In this document: positions 11,118 to 19,818 of the stretch, piece by piece | Position numbering within the stretch: position 1 is the stretch's first letter | Layout: the number at the start of each line of letters is the position of its first letter | Assembly: GCF_000759025.1 (NCBI RefSeq) | Contig: NZ_JPOS01000033.1 | Location: forward strand, 62,001 to 126,000 | DNA from: Phaeodactylibacter xiamenensis | GTDB taxonomy: Bacteria > Bacteroidota > Bacteroidia > Chitinophagales > Saprospiraceae | Direction of reading: 5' to 3' | DNA: 64,000 nt | The notes under the pieces: generated by a model | Databases searched by the model: none | What the model was told of the DNA's origin: nothing | The model's input: only the letters and a program-made list of their open reading frames with translations | Program-made: the position numbers and the translations under genes

Positions 11118-14084
11118 CTAAAACGGAATGTCCTCATCATCATTCATCTTAGAAGGCCGGGTGATGATGTTGGGCGCCTGTGGGTCCCCAAAGGTATCCC
11201 CGGGCAGGTCGCCAAAGTCAGGGTCATCGAGGTCGGAAAAGCGCGCGAACTCGGCTTCAAAGCGCATGCGGACGGTTTCCAGGGCACCATGCCGGTGCTT
11301 GGCGACAATCAGCTCGGCTACGTTTTTGAGGGACATGCCTTCCTCGTCTTCGAGAATATCATAGTATTCTGGCCTATATATAAATGCGACGATGTCAGCA
11401 TCTTGCTCTATAGAGTTGTGGACAATGATGTCGTTAGCCACAAAGTTGTGTACCCCTTCTATGGTAGCATCATATACATCTTCTTCTTTAAGGGGAGTGA
11501 TTGATTTTATTTCATCCCAGAAAATATCAAGATAACTCCAAGTGACTGCAATCCGGTCTCCCGGGTTCAGGTCTTCCAATGCAGTCCAGCCTTCCAGTTT
11601 CCGGAAAGGGTGGTTTGCGCTAGCTTTTATAGTCCTGCCACTACGTGTTGTCAGTTCGTAGGTCATTTTTCTGCCTGAGTAGAAGGCCCTAGTAAGCGTA
11701 TGCGCTCCAATTTTATAATCGTCGCTCATCGCCAGAACTTTAACTGGAGATTGTTCCTTTCGTTCAGCCAATTCTTTTATGGTCATGAGGCGACCCGTGT
11801 CGGCATCCTGTAGAATGGTATCTCCTGTTAAACATCCCGATTCCCTCAAATCCGACAGCTGCGGCCGTTTGCTGCCCCCGCGGGTCTCCACCGCCCGGCT
11901 TAGCTGGGAAAGGGCGATGACCGGCACATTAAGTTCTTTTGCCAGGCCTTTGAGGGCACGAGAGATGGCACTGACCTCCTGTTCCCGGTTGCCGCGCTGA
12001 TTGTCCCCGCCACCACTCATCAGCTGCAGGTAGTCGATCACGATCAGGTCGATGTCGTGCTGCATCTTCAGGCGGCGGCATTTGGCCCGCAGCTCGAAGA
12101 CGTTGATGCCCGGCGTATCGTCAATGTAGATGGGGACTTCGCTCACTCGCTCCAGGGCGGCATTGAGCTGTTCCCACTCGTAGTCCTCCAACTGCCCGTT
12201 ACGCATTTTCATACCGGAGATCTCCGCTTCCATCGCAATGATACGCTGAGCGAGCTGCAGGGCAGACATCTCAAGGGAAAAAAAGGCGACTGCTTTTTTG
12301 AAGGTCATGGCGGCGTTACGGGCCAGAGAGAGGGTGAAGGCGGTATTATGCGTAACGGTCATGTCTTCCAGTAGGAAGCGCCGGTTGCCGTCAATCTCAA
12401 ACCCGTAGTAATCGTCTACTTTATCGTACTCCACCTGAATACCGGTTACTTGCCAGTTGATCAGGCTCTTCCATGGATTGGCTTGTTTGCGTTTCACTTT
12501 GACCGGCACTTCATCCAGATTGCCATAAATCCGGAGCCGGTAAACGGTAGATTCATAGCCGATGCTGCTGATGACCGCCTGCTTGGGCTTGAAGCTGACC
12601 CGGTAGCCAAGGCTGTCGCAGAGGAATTTGATTTGGCGGGCCAGCGCTTCGTTCTTTTGGGTGATTTCATACCCATTGGACTGCACAAGATAGTGCCCGT
12701 CGCTGTCAATCAGCCCGGCAAGCAACTCCAGCCGCTTTTGACGGCTATTGATAAGGTAGGCTTGTGGAATATGTTTATTTTGCAGGAGCTCCATTTCCCG
12801 GAGTACGCCCTGAATACTGTACCCATGCCGGCCCTCTGCCCGGTTGCTGATCCGGTGTTCCGGGCATTTTCCTTCCTGCTTGTAAGTGACCAGCTCCAGC
12901 CCTTTAGCCTGAGCCAGTTCCTCCAGATAGGCAACCACCTCCTCATCCTGATTGATAATGTTACTTTTGTAGGAAGACCCATCACCCAACCATAATCCGA
13001 GAAAGTAGGGGGGGAGTGGAACCGCCTGTTCCGGAAAGTCGACCGCAACTTTATAGCCTTTGTAATTACTCTGGAATTTAGCAGACATTGCCAGGTAGTC
13101 TCTTACCGAAATATCAAGAATGCTGCCATGCTCCCCTTTACCTTCCTGACGGCTCTTCTTCAGGGAAAGGATATGGCTTTCGTTCACCCGGTAATCCTTA
13201 CCCTTGTTTTGCCGGATCCAGTACATCTGTTCCCGGCCTCTGGCAATCGTCAGGACGCGCCTCGGGGTAGAATCGTCACCCATGAGCAGGTCGCCGGGCA
13301 CCACGTCCTCTACTTTCTTTAGGCTGCCATCGTACATTAGCACCTTAGTACCTTTGCCCAGGCATTTTCCCATGCCCGGACGCGCTGCCAAAATGATCAA
13401 ATCTGACCGCTGCAGGCCTGAAGTCAGGCGGTCCAGGTCGGTAAAGCCGGAAGGTACTCCGGTCAGGCCATCTTCCTTCTTGCGCAGCTCCTCCATTTGC
13501 TTTTGGGCCTTGGCGGCAAGGGAAGACATGCTTTCCACGCCACGGCTCATATTCTGCTGAGCAATGGAAAAAAGCCCCTGCTCGGCATCATCCAGTAGTT
13601 CAAAAACATCTGTGGAGTCTTCGTAGGCGTCGGTGATGATTTTGGTGGATACGGTGATGAGCTCCCGCTGCACAAATTTCTGAGCAATGATACGGGCGTG
13701 GTATTCGATATTGGCGGCGGAAGCGACTTTATTGGTCAGTTCTATGAGGTAGTAAGGGCCGCCGGCAGCTTCCAGGTCGCTGGTTTTCTTCAGTTCTTCC
13801 GTGACCGTGAGCAGATCGACAGGCTGCGATTTCTCAAACAACCGCATCATAGCCTTATAAATCAGCTGATGGGCATCCAGGTAGAAACTTTCAGCCCGTA
13901 AAATATCAAGGACTACCGTGAGGGCTTCCTTATCCAGCATAATGGCGCCAAGTACGGCTTCCTCCAGGGGCACGGCCTGTGGCTGCACCTTTCCGAACAC
14001 GAAGTTGGAAAGGTCTTCCTTTTTCTGCCGCCCGCCTTTTCGGTAGGCTGGCTTATTGCCGTCCTGATATTTGTCGCCCGCCAT
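11118..14084 (-). CDS. dnaB: Replicative DNA helicase DnaB containing two inteins
   Basis: Hexameric helicase that unwinds DNA at the replication fork. The start is taken at the ATG at 14084 (MAGDKYQDGNK); the open frame also extends 18 codons upstream from a GTG that has no support. The N-terminal DnaB domain (VPLEEAVLGAIMLDKEAL) is followed by the RecA-like domain. Its Walker A motif RPGMGK-T is interrupted by a 340-residue intein, and the later RESG-SIEQDADIVAFIYRPE segment by a 140-residue mini-intein. With both removed the mature protein is 508 residues, normal for DnaB. Between the inteins lie AVAFFSLEMSALQLAQRI and IDLIVIDYLQLM (Walker B), and the C-terminus has AKHRHGALETVRMRFE. Both inteins keep the residues needed for splicing, and the host cannot make working helicase unless both splice. 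Confidence 0.97.
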   Translation of the reverse strand: MAGDKYQDGNKPAYRKGGRQKKEDLSNFVFGKVQPQAVPLEEAVLGAIMLDKEALTVVLDILRAESFYLDAHQLIYKAMMRLFEKSQPVDLLTVTEELKKTSDLEAAGGPYYLIELTNKVASAANIEYHARIIAQKFVQRELITVSTKIITDAYEDSTDVFELLDDAEQGLFSIAQQNMSRGVESMSSLAAKAQKQMEELRKKEDGLTGVPSGFTDLDRLTSGLQRSDLIILAARPGMGKCLGKGTKVLMYDGSLKKVEDVVPGDLLMGDDSTPRRVLTIARGREQMYWIRQNKGKDYRVNESHILSLKKSRQEGKGEHGSILDISVRDYLAMSAKFQSNYKGYKVAVDFPEQAVPLPPYFLGLWLGDGSSYKSNIINQDEEVVAYLEELAQAKGLELVTYKQEGKCPEHRISNRAEGRHGYSIQGVLREMELLQNKHIPQAYLINSRQKRLELLAGLIDSDGHYLVQSNGYEITQKNEALARQIKFLCDSLGYRVSFKPKQAVISSIGYESTVYRLRIYGNLDEVPVKVKRKQANPWKSLINWQVTGIQVEYDKVDDYYGFEIDGNRRFLLEDMTVTHNTAFTLSLARNAAMTFKKAVAFFSLEMSALQLAQRIIAMEAEISGMKMRNGQLEDYEWEQLNAALERVSEVPIYIDDTPGINVFELRAKCRRLKMQHDIDLIVIDYLQLMSGGGDNQRGNREQEVSAISRALKGLAKELNVPVIALSQLSRAVETRGGSKRPQLSDLRESGCLTGDTILQDADTGRLMTIKELAERKEQSPVKVLAMSDDYKIGAHTLTRAFYSGRKMTYELTTRSGRTIKASANHPFRKLEGWTALEDLNPGDRIAVTWSYLDIFWDEIKSITPLKEEDVYDATIEGVHNFVANDIIVHNSIEQDADIVAFIYRPEYYDILEDEEGMSLKNVAELIVAKHRHGALETVRMRFEAEFARFSDLDDPDFGDLPGDTFGDPQAPNIITRPSKMNDDEDIPF
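11415..11834 (-). other. DnaB mini-intein at the RESG/SIEQ site (140 aa, no endonuclease)
   Basis: Begins with Cys in CLTGDTILQDADTG (block A). Block B is TIKASANHPFRKLEGW with the conserved His, and block F/G ends VHNFVANDIIVHN with His-Asn before the +1 Ser of SIEQDAD. At 140 residues it is a minimal splicing domain with no room for a homing endonuclease. The insertion point (SDLRESG before SIEQDADIV) and the ending FVANDIIVHN match, as I recall, those of the Synechocystis and Rhodothermus DnaB inteins. All catalytic residues are present, so splicing is expected. Confidence 0.93.
12345..13364 (-). other. DnaB intein in the Walker A loop, with LAGLIDADG homing endonuclease (340 aa)
   Basis: Begins with Cys in CLGKGTKVLMYDGSLKKVED directly after RPGMGK, so it splits the P-loop between Lys and Thr. 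Block B contains YRVNESHILSLKK. The middle carries a LAGLIDADG motif as LELLAGLIDSDGHYLVQ (a DOD homing endonuclease half) and ends with YYGFEIDGNRRFLLEDMTV followed by THN and the +1 Thr. The terminal His-Asn and Cys1 are present, so it should splice. The endonuclease motif keeps both key acidic positions in the region seen, so the element may still be mobile. Confidence 0.93.
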
Positions 14085-14218
14085 ATTTTGCTGTGCTGTT
14101 TTTTTGCAGCTTACAAAGCTAAGGCATTCTGTGCACAAACGAGGTGAACCCCTTTCACTTATTGCTAAGAGCCCCTGTTGGTAACTGGAGAAAAGATGTG
14201 GAAAAAAACCAAGCTGGG

Positions 14219-14794
14219 CTACTGGTAAGCCTTTAGGAAAGTGTTGTATTGCTCAAGGGTAGACTGCCCAATAGCTTCAGCCAGGTGAATGAGGCCTAAT
14301 GTGGCATCCAACTGGGCCTGAGGGTGGTCTGCAGCCTGATAAAAGTCTACGGTAGCAATTTGCTGAAGGAATTGATTGCCCTGCTCCAGGTACATGTTTT
14401 GCAAATCATAAAGCAGGGAAAGCTGCTGCACCAGTTCGGGGTCAAAATGTTGGGTCGCTCCGGTAATCTGAGCCATTTCCCAGGCGGCCCGGCTCAAAAA
14501 GGTTTGGTCGTAGCCTAGTTCCAGATCGATGCCATCTGCGGTGCCCTTCAGTTTGATGGTGTCCTTGGCGGCAGAAAGCTGTTGGCTTCTCAAGCGGTTA
14601 TCTTTAAGGTTGTTTTCGAGGGCCGATCGGTTTTGTTTTACTTCAAGAAGGATGGCCTCCATCGTTTTTGCGGCAGCGGCCTCCTGTTTACGCTCCTCAT
14701 TGCAGTTGTTGACAGCGAGGGCCAGAAAAACAGCCAGCACCACGGCGGGCACTTCCAATAAAACCTGACTTAGTATTGTCTTGAATGCGGTCAT
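14219..14794 (-). CDS. Small membrane-anchored protein, DUF6090-like
   Basis: 191 residues with one N-terminal membrane segment (VPAVVLAVFLALAVNNCNEE, about 15-34) followed by a helical, probably coiled-coil region (RKQEAAAAKTMEAILLEVKQ and onward). The layout, a hydrophobic helix ending in NxCNE/NxWNE and a first helix containing ...L..E...N...LE..., resembles the DUF6090 family found in Bacteroidota; function unknown. It lies 131 bases downstream of the sigma factor gene, separated by a hairpin, so it may or may not share its transcript. Confidence 0.6.
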   Translation of the reverse strand: MTAFKTILSQVLLEVPAVVLAVFLALAVNNCNEERKQEAAAAKTMEAILLEVKQNRSALENNLKDNRLRSQQLSAAKDTIKLKGTADGIDLELGYDQTFLSRAAWEMAQITGATQHFDPELVQQLSLLYDLQNMYLEQGNQFLQQIATVDFYQAADHPQAQLDATLGLIHLAEAIGQSTLEQYNTFLKAYQ

Positions 14795-14862
14795 ACTTTA
14801 GGCGTTATGCCTTGAAGATACGACCTTATAGAATGAGAAGGGGCGAAGAAATTGGGAAATTT

Positions 14863-14894
14863 CCTGCCGCGCAGCAAGGTCGCTGCACGGCAGG
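14863..14894 (-). terminator. Strong hairpin after the ECF sigma factor gene
   Basis: Arms CCTGCCG-c-GCAGC and GCTGC-a-CGGCAGG around a six-base loop give a 12-pair GC-rich stem. On the minus strand it is followed by AAATTTCCC rather than a clear T run, so it may be a weak terminator or an mRNA-stabilising hairpin at the end of the lpxK operon. Confidence 0.5.
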
Positions 14895-14925
14895 GGATCT
14901 TCGCGAACAGGGGGCAATCCCCTGC

Positions 14926-15579
14926 TTAGGCGCGCTGACGCACCTGGTCGATGTAGGCGCTGGCGCCGGGTTGGTTGAGTAGGTTGCTCAGGACTTCCTT
15001 GGCACGGAAAAGCTGGGCTTTCACCGTTCCGAGCGGAATATCGAGCTCGGTGCTGATTTCTTCGTAGCTCATTTCCTCAAAGTAGCGCAGTTCGATCATC
15101 AGGCGGTACTTCTGGCTGAGGTGGCCGAGCAGCTCCCGCATCAGGCTCAGGCGCTGATTGCGGATGATCTCCTGCTCCGGGTCCAGGGTGTAGGACGGGA
15201 TGTTGCTGGAGTAATCGCTGCTGTTGTCGCCGTCCATCGGTTCGTCGATGGAAAGGATTTGCAGGCGCTTGCGGCGAATGTGATCAATACCATTATTAAT
15301 GGCAATACGGAACAGCCAGGTGCTGAATGCGTAGCGGGGCACGTAGCTGGAAAGTTTGGAGAAAGCCTTTTCGAAGGCTTCGATCGTCAAATCGTCGGCA
15401 TCTTCGCGGTTGTTGACCATCTTCAGCATCATGTGGTAAATCGGCGTACGATAGCGGTTCATCAGCGTTTCGTAAGCGCGCTGATTGCCGCGGATGGCTG
15501 CCTTGACGATGCTGTAGTCGTCGTTTGTGGAAGAGATTGTCGTCTGCTTTTGGGTTGGGTTTTGTACTGCTATGTCCAT
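14926..15579 (-). CDS. ECF-type RNA polymerase sigma-70 factor
   Basis: 217 residues starting at the ATG at 15579 (MDIAVQNPTQKQ), which has GGAA just upstream; the open frame continues higher but only inside the preceding gene. Region 2 (AAIRGNQRAYETLMNRYRTP ... DADDLTIEAFEKAFSKL) and region 4 (LSQKYRLMIELRYFEEMSYE ... LDIPLGTVKAQLFRAKE) are both complete, matching an ECF sigma of the RpoE-like group. Its ATG lies 10 bases inside the end of the glycosyltransferase gene, so translation is probably coupled. No anti-sigma factor is adjacent. The context (lpxK, acyltransferase, glycosyltransferase) suggests control of envelope functions. Confidence 0.93.
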   Translation of the reverse strand: MDIAVQNPTQKQTTISSTNDDYSIVKAAIRGNQRAYETLMNRYRTPIYHMMLKMVNNREDADDLTIEAFEKAFSKLSSYVPRYAFSTWLFRIAINNGIDHIRRKRLQILSIDEPMDGDNSSDYSSNIPSYTLDPEQEIIRNQRLSLMRELLGHLSQKYRLMIELRYFEEMSYEEISTELDIPLGTVKAQLFRAKEVLSNLLNQPGASAYIDQVRQRA

Positions 15580-16685
15580 GGTTCCTTTTTTTTGAAAAGG
15601 GCTGGCGCGAATATCAGGTAGTACAGGATGAACAACGCATCGAACAAGGGAACCCAAAACACTAGTGAGGGGTCTCGAAGCTTTCTCGTAATGAGGCCGT
15701 ACATCGCCGTAACCACCACTATCCGTACCAGATAGTTAATGAATACGATGGTTTCCAAATTGTGAAATAGGATCAAGGCAAGACCAAAAACATAGTGCCC
15801 AAAGTGGCTCGCTGACAGTGCGCCCAGCAAAAGCTGATGCACCGGGCGGTACCGGGTACCGGTTGATAAATGCCTCGATTTCTGGCGATAGTAGCCTCTC
15901 CAACTACTCTTGGCTTTAGAAAAGACGAATGCTTCGGGCGAAAGGATCACCCGGGTATTGTATGGCGTAGCCACCGCGTTGATGAACAAATCATCGTCAC
16001 CGGAAGTCACGTCCATGTGATCATCGAAACCACCTGCCTCACGATACAAGTGTTTGCGATAAATTAAATTTCGCCCTACTCCCATGTAGGGCATCCCAAC
16101 GAATGCGAATGAAGAATATTGGACAGCAGAATAAACCGTCTCAAAGCGGATGGTGGCATTTAATATGCCTTTCTCACGAATGTAAGGGCTGTATCCTAAG
16201 CCTATTTCGACCCTATCCCGTATGAATGCTTGCATGTGCTCCAGCCATTTGGAGCTAACGGGTCGACAATCAGCGTCGGAAAGTAGAAGAATGCTATGTT
16301 TTGCAGCTTTAATGCCCTTGCTTAAGGCTGCTTTTTTCCCACGACTTACTTTGGTTGTAAGATTAGCTATGCGCAAGTTGGGGTTTTTTCTTTTAAATTC
16401 CAAAAGAATTTCCAAAGAATTATCCGAAGAAGCATCATTCACAACCAAGACCTCGAAATCGGGGTAATCCTGAGCAAGGAAAAAGGGGAGGTTCTGACGG
16501 AGGTTCTCCGCCTCGTTATGAGCGCAAATGATAATAGATACGGGCTCCGGAGGCACTTTGGGCGGCGGTGGCTGCCGGTACAGCGCAAGCCTTGAAAACA
16601 ACCCCAGCCAGTACAAAAGCTGTACAAAGGTGGCAGCCAGAAACAGGCCCAGCAGGATAGGTTCCATGGCTTCGGGGTAACCCAT
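15570..16685 (-). CDS. Membrane glycosyltransferase, family 2
   Basis: 371 residues. An N-terminal membrane helix (MEPILLGLFLAATFVQLLYW) precedes a GT-A fold: SIIICAHNEAENLRQNLP, VLVVNDASSDNSLEIL (the DxD-like first acidic pair), HSILLLSDADCRPVSSKWLE (DxD), VTSGDDDLFIN (acceptor-site acid) and KSSWRGYYRQKSRH in place of QxxRW. Two or three membrane helices end the protein. The family adds sugars from nucleotide donors to lipid or polysaccharide acceptors; the exact substrate is unknown. It lies four bases after the acyltransferase gene and overlaps the sigma factor start, so all are in one operon. Confidence 0.9.
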   Translation of the reverse strand: MGYPEAMEPILLGLFLAATFVQLLYWLGLFSRLALYRQPPPPKVPPEPVSIIICAHNEAENLRQNLPFFLAQDYPDFEVLVVNDASSDNSLEILLEFKRKNPNLRIANLTTKVSRGKKAALSKGIKAAKHSILLLSDADCRPVSSKWLEHMQAFIRDRVEIGLGYSPYIREKGILNATIRFETVYSAVQYSSFAFVGMPYMGVGRNLIYRKHLYREAGGFDDHMDVTSGDDDLFINAVATPYNTRVILSPEAFVFSKAKSSWRGYYRQKSRHLSTGTRYRPVHQLLLGALSASHFGHYVFGLALILFHNLETIVFINYLVRIVVVTAMYGLITRKLRDPSLVFWVPLFDALFILYYLIFAPALFKKKEPWT

Positions 16686-16689
16686 AGGC

Positions 16690-17979
16690 TCAGGGGTTAA
16701 GGTATTGAAGGGTAGCCTTCAGCAGGGTGGCCCGCTCAGCCTTTGCTTCATCAAGGTGCTTCATGCTTTTGGCCTTTTGCCGGTTTTTGAATCGCGTGGC
16801 CACCGGTTGCCATTTCAGGTACAGCCAGCCGGTGAGCGGAAGGCTCAACAGGTAGAGCCATCCTGCTGTGCTTCCCAGCCAGGCGCCTACCGCCCAGGAT
16901 TGCAAGGCGTAAATAACAGGAAAGGCCAGCAATCCGCACAGAATTTGTACCGAAGCGGTGTAGCCGATGTAAAGGTCGAGCTTTTTGGAAACCAGTTTTG
17001 GCAGGTAGCCTGCCAAAAAGTTGTTGGTCAAGCCGTACAGCGCAAAAGGTGCCCCAAGTATCAGGAAAATCAAAGTAGCCGTGCCGGGGCGTTTGGCTAC
17101 AGCCTCATCGGTGGTCCGGGCAGCAGTGAGCTTTTCCCAATAGGCTTCCTGTTGTTGTACGTAAGCCTTGTAACCCTCGGGAGACTGCTCTGCCTGCTTC
17201 CGCAAACCTTCAATCCAGTTTTTCGTGCGCCTGAAATGATCGGAGCCTTTCAGCGGGGGGCTATTTCTTAGTAGTTCTTCTGCCCGTAATATGATGGTAT
17301 CCTCGGCTTCGTCTTTCGTGTCGATCGTATGATCGCGGATAGCCTGCTCCAGATCTTGCGTAAGCTGCCGGGCGGCCTGTACCTTGTCTGTCCGGTAGGC
17401 TTCAGCATAATCCCGCGCAAGAATCGGAGGCGCTGCATTGACCGTCATGCGGGACCGGAAACGATGGGGGTGGTCATAAGTAAGGCCCACGGGTAAAATC
17501 CGCAAATCAGTTTCGAAATCGTTCATGGCAGCTGCCCCGAGCAAAATCCGCGCCGTGCCGGTTTTGAAAGGCCGCACCCGCCGTTCCATATCACTTCCGC
17601 CCTCAGGGGCAATGAAAAGGCACCCCCCTTTGTTGATGAATTGCTGGCTCTTTCGGAAAGCGTTGGCATTATTGATCGGCTTGCCCTTGGTGTCCTGGGG
17701 GCGCTCCACCGGAATGCAATAGAAGGTATTGAAAAACCAGTTGGTAAACGGCGTCTGAAAAAGACTGGCATTAGCCAGAAAATGCACCACCTTGGGTACC
17801 CGGCAGGCGGCATTGAGGGGGTCGAGCAGGGTATTGGGGTGGTTGGATACCAAAATACTGCCGCCCCGGTAGCGCAACCGGTCCAGGTTCATCCTAGTGG
17901 CATTAGGGTAGTAAACCCGGAAGGAAATCTTGGTAAGCAGCTTCAGGAACTGATATATAAGGTAAAGGATGGGGTTCAT
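16690..17979 (-). CDS. PlsC-like 1-acyl-glycerol-phosphate/glycerol-phosphate acyltransferase
   Basis: 429 residues. The acyltransferase motif is SNHPNTLLDP (the HxxxxD pair, about residues 47-55), with further blocks RPQDTKGKPINN, FIAPEGGSD and RILPVGLTYDHPHRF matching the PlsC/GPAT fold that adds acyl chains to lipid precursors. The C-terminal third holds four hydrophobic segments, an extra membrane part often seen in Bacteroidota members. The ATG abuts the TAG stop of lpxK without spacing, indicating coupled translation. Its place between lpxK and a glycosyltransferase supports a lipid A or membrane-lipid role. Confidence 0.85.
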   Translation of the reverse strand: MNPILYLIYQFLKLLTKISFRVYYPNATRMNLDRLRYRGGSILVSNHPNTLLDPLNAACRVPKVVHFLANASLFQTPFTNWFFNTFYCIPVERPQDTKGKPINNANAFRKSQQFINKGGCLFIAPEGGSDMERRVRPFKTGTARILLGAAAMNDFETDLRILPVGLTYDHPHRFRSRMTVNAAPPILARDYAEAYRTDKVQAARQLTQDLEQAIRDHTIDTKDEAEDTIILRAEELLRNSPPLKGSDHFRRTKNWIEGLRKQAEQSPEGYKAYVQQQEAYWEKLTAARTTDEAVAKRPGTATLIFLILGAPFALYGLTNNFLAGYLPKLVSKKLDLYIGYTASVQILCGLLAFPVIYALQSWAVGAWLGSTAGWLYLLSLPLTGWLYLKWQPVATRFKNRQKAKSMKHLDEAKAERATLLKATLQYLNP

Positions 17980-19047
17980 CTACACCTGAAAATTTAAGAG
18001 GTATTGTTGGATGGTTTCGTCAAAATCGGCAGCCTGACCGAAGTGGAAGCGCACCTGAACCGGCAGGGCAAAAACAGGCAGTTGGTGCTCCTTTATATAT
18101 TGATGGTGCAACTGCAGGCGCATGGCGTCCTTCTCTGTGGTGAGAATCACCTTTCGGTTGGTCTCCATGCGGTCAAAGTTCGCTTTGAGCTGCCCCACAT
18201 CATATTTGGTAAAGTAGTGGTGGTCTTCGTATTCCATCGCTTTGATGTGTTCAACCTGCTCCTCCAGGTAAGCCTGCAGGTAGTCCGTCCGGGCAATAGC
18301 AGAAATCAGCAGTACCTCCAGTTCCGGCGTAAACTCCAGCCGGTAGCGCGGGTTCAGAATGAAGTAAGGCTGCCCGTAATCGTAATAAGAAAAGTACAAT
18401 TTCTGATGGGGTAGGGGGGAGATTTCGGCTGTAAAGGCCTGCCGTTCCTCCTCCGATAGCTGCGGCGGGCACTTACTGACAATAATGATATCCGCCCGCT
18501 CATAGGCCGAACGCCATTCCCGGAGCCGGCCTGCAGGTAAAAGGTAGTCCCTGGTAAAGGGATGGCTGTATTCGGTGAGCAGGATATTCATCCCGGGCTT
18601 CACCGACCGGTGCTGAAAGGCATCGTCCAGCAGTATGGCTTTAGTCTCGGGCCGGGCCATCATGATTTTGGGAATGGCAAAGGTGCGGCTTTCGCAAACC
18701 GTGACCATGATTTCCGGGAACTTGCGCTTAAACTGCAGTGGCTCATCACCGGCCTGCTCGGCAGTCATATCGGCGTGGACTTCCAGGTAGCCCTTGGTCT
18801 TGCGGCCATAGCCCCGGCTTAAGGTAGCGATGTCGATGTAGTCCTTCAACAATCGGATGAGGTACTCAATATGCGGGCTTTTGCCTGCACCCCCAACCGA
18901 TAAATTACCAACAGAGATAACCGGAAGATTGAACTCCACCCCCTTGAGCAGCCCCTGCTTGTACAGGAAGTCCCGCACACTGACACCGATGCCGTACAGC
19001 AAAGAAAAGGGGGCGAGTAGAATCTGTACAAGTTGTTTTTGTATCAT
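17980..19047 (-). CDS. lpxK: Tetraacyldisaccharide 4'-kinase LpxK
   Basis: Phosphorylates the 4' position of the lipid A disaccharide precursor on the inner face of the inner membrane. The N-terminal membrane-associated helix (LVQILLAPFSLLYGIGVSVR) is followed by the P-loop VISVGNLSVGGAGKSPHIEY (GAGKSP). Other blocks include TLSRGYGRKTKG, GDEPLQFKRKFP and ILLDDAFQHRSVKPGMNILL. 355 residues, close to the usual 340. First gene of a leftward operon with the acyltransferase, glycosyltransferase and ECF sigma factor. It is divergent from the nucleotidyltransferase at 19072, with only 24 bases between the start codons. Confidence 0.96.
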   Translation of the reverse strand: MIQKQLVQILLAPFSLLYGIGVSVRDFLYKQGLLKGVEFNLPVISVGNLSVGGAGKSPHIEYLIRLLKDYIDIATLSRGYGRKTKGYLEVHADMTAEQAGDEPLQFKRKFPEIMVTVCESRTFAIPKIMMARPETKAILLDDAFQHRSVKPGMNILLTEYSHPFTRDYLLPAGRLREWRSAYERADIIIVSKCPPQLSEEERQAFTAEISPLPHQKLYFSYYDYGQPYFILNPRYRLEFTPELEVLLISAIARTDYLQAYLEEQVEHIKAMEYEDHHYFTKYDVGQLKANFDRMETNRKVILTTEKDAMRLQLHHQYIKEHQLPVFALPVQVRFHFGQAADFDETIQQYLLNFQV

Positions 19048-19071
19048 AGCGGCTAAAATAACAGAATTATC

Positions 19072-19818
19072 ATGAAAGCTATGATCTTCGCTGCCGGCCT
19101 TGGCACCCGACTCCGCCCTTTAACCAATGACCGCCCGAAAGCGCTTGTGGAAGTGGGGGGGTACCCGTTGCTGGAAATCGCCTTGCGCCGCCTTCTGGCT
19201 TTCGGGTATGAGGAAGTGGTTGTTAACGTACACCACTTCGCCGATCAGATCGAAGATTTTCTGCAAAGGAATAATAATTTCGGGGCGGTCATTCATATTT
19301 CCGATGAAAGGAAGCAATTGCTGGACACAGGAGGCGGCTTGCGCAAGGCTGCAAAGTGGCTACAGGGCGGAGATTCCTTTTTGGTGCACAATGCGGACAT
19401 TCTCACCGACCTTGACCTACACGCTCTGCGGCGCGCCCATGAAGCCAGCGGGGCGCTTGCCACCCTTGCCGTGCGGGACCGTAAGACTTCGCGCTATCTC
19501 CTGTTTGATGAAGCAGGGTTGCTCAGTGGCTGGAAAAATGCCAAAACGGGAGAAGAAAAAATCAGCAGAGCGGTGCCTTCCACCACAGCATTGGCCTTTA
19601 GCGGGATACAGTATCTCCACCCGCGGCTGTTCGATTACATGCCAGAGCAGGAAGCCTTTTCAATCATAGACGTTTATCTGAATGCAGCCCGCAGTGCAAA
19701 GATAGCTGGCTTTCGGCACGAGCATTCGCAGTGGCTGGATGTGGGAAAGCCAGATGCGCTGGAGCCGGCGGCTGAACTTGCCCGGGCTTTATCCGCATCT
19801 GGCTTTACAGGCTATTAA
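19072..19818 (+). CDS. Sugar-1-phosphate nucleotidyltransferase (MurU/RmlA-like)
   Basis: 248 residues of the NTP_transferase fold. The N-terminal MIFAAGLGTRLRPLTNDRPK is the nucleotide-binding loop with the PK substrate contact, and HNADILTDLDL holds the metal-binding Asp. Length and the single Rossmann-like domain fit MurNAc-1-phosphate uridylyltransferase or mannose-1-phosphate guanylyltransferase rather than GlmU, whose LbH repeats are absent. The stop touches that of pyruvate kinase, tail to tail. The sugar substrate is not decided by sequence alone; no amgK-like kinase lies beside it. Confidence 0.85.
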   Translation: MKAMIFAAGLGTRLRPLTNDRPKALVEVGGYPLLEIALRRLLAFGYEEVVVNVHHFADQIEDFLQRNNNFGAVIHISDERKQLLDTGGGLRKAAKWLQGGDSFLVHNADILTDLDLHALRRAHEASGALATLAVRDRKTSRYLLFDEAGLLSGWKNAKTGEEKISRAVPSTTALAFSGIQYLHPRLFDYMPEQEAFSIIDVYLNAARSAKIAGFRHEHSQWLDVGKPDALEPAAELARALSASGFTGY

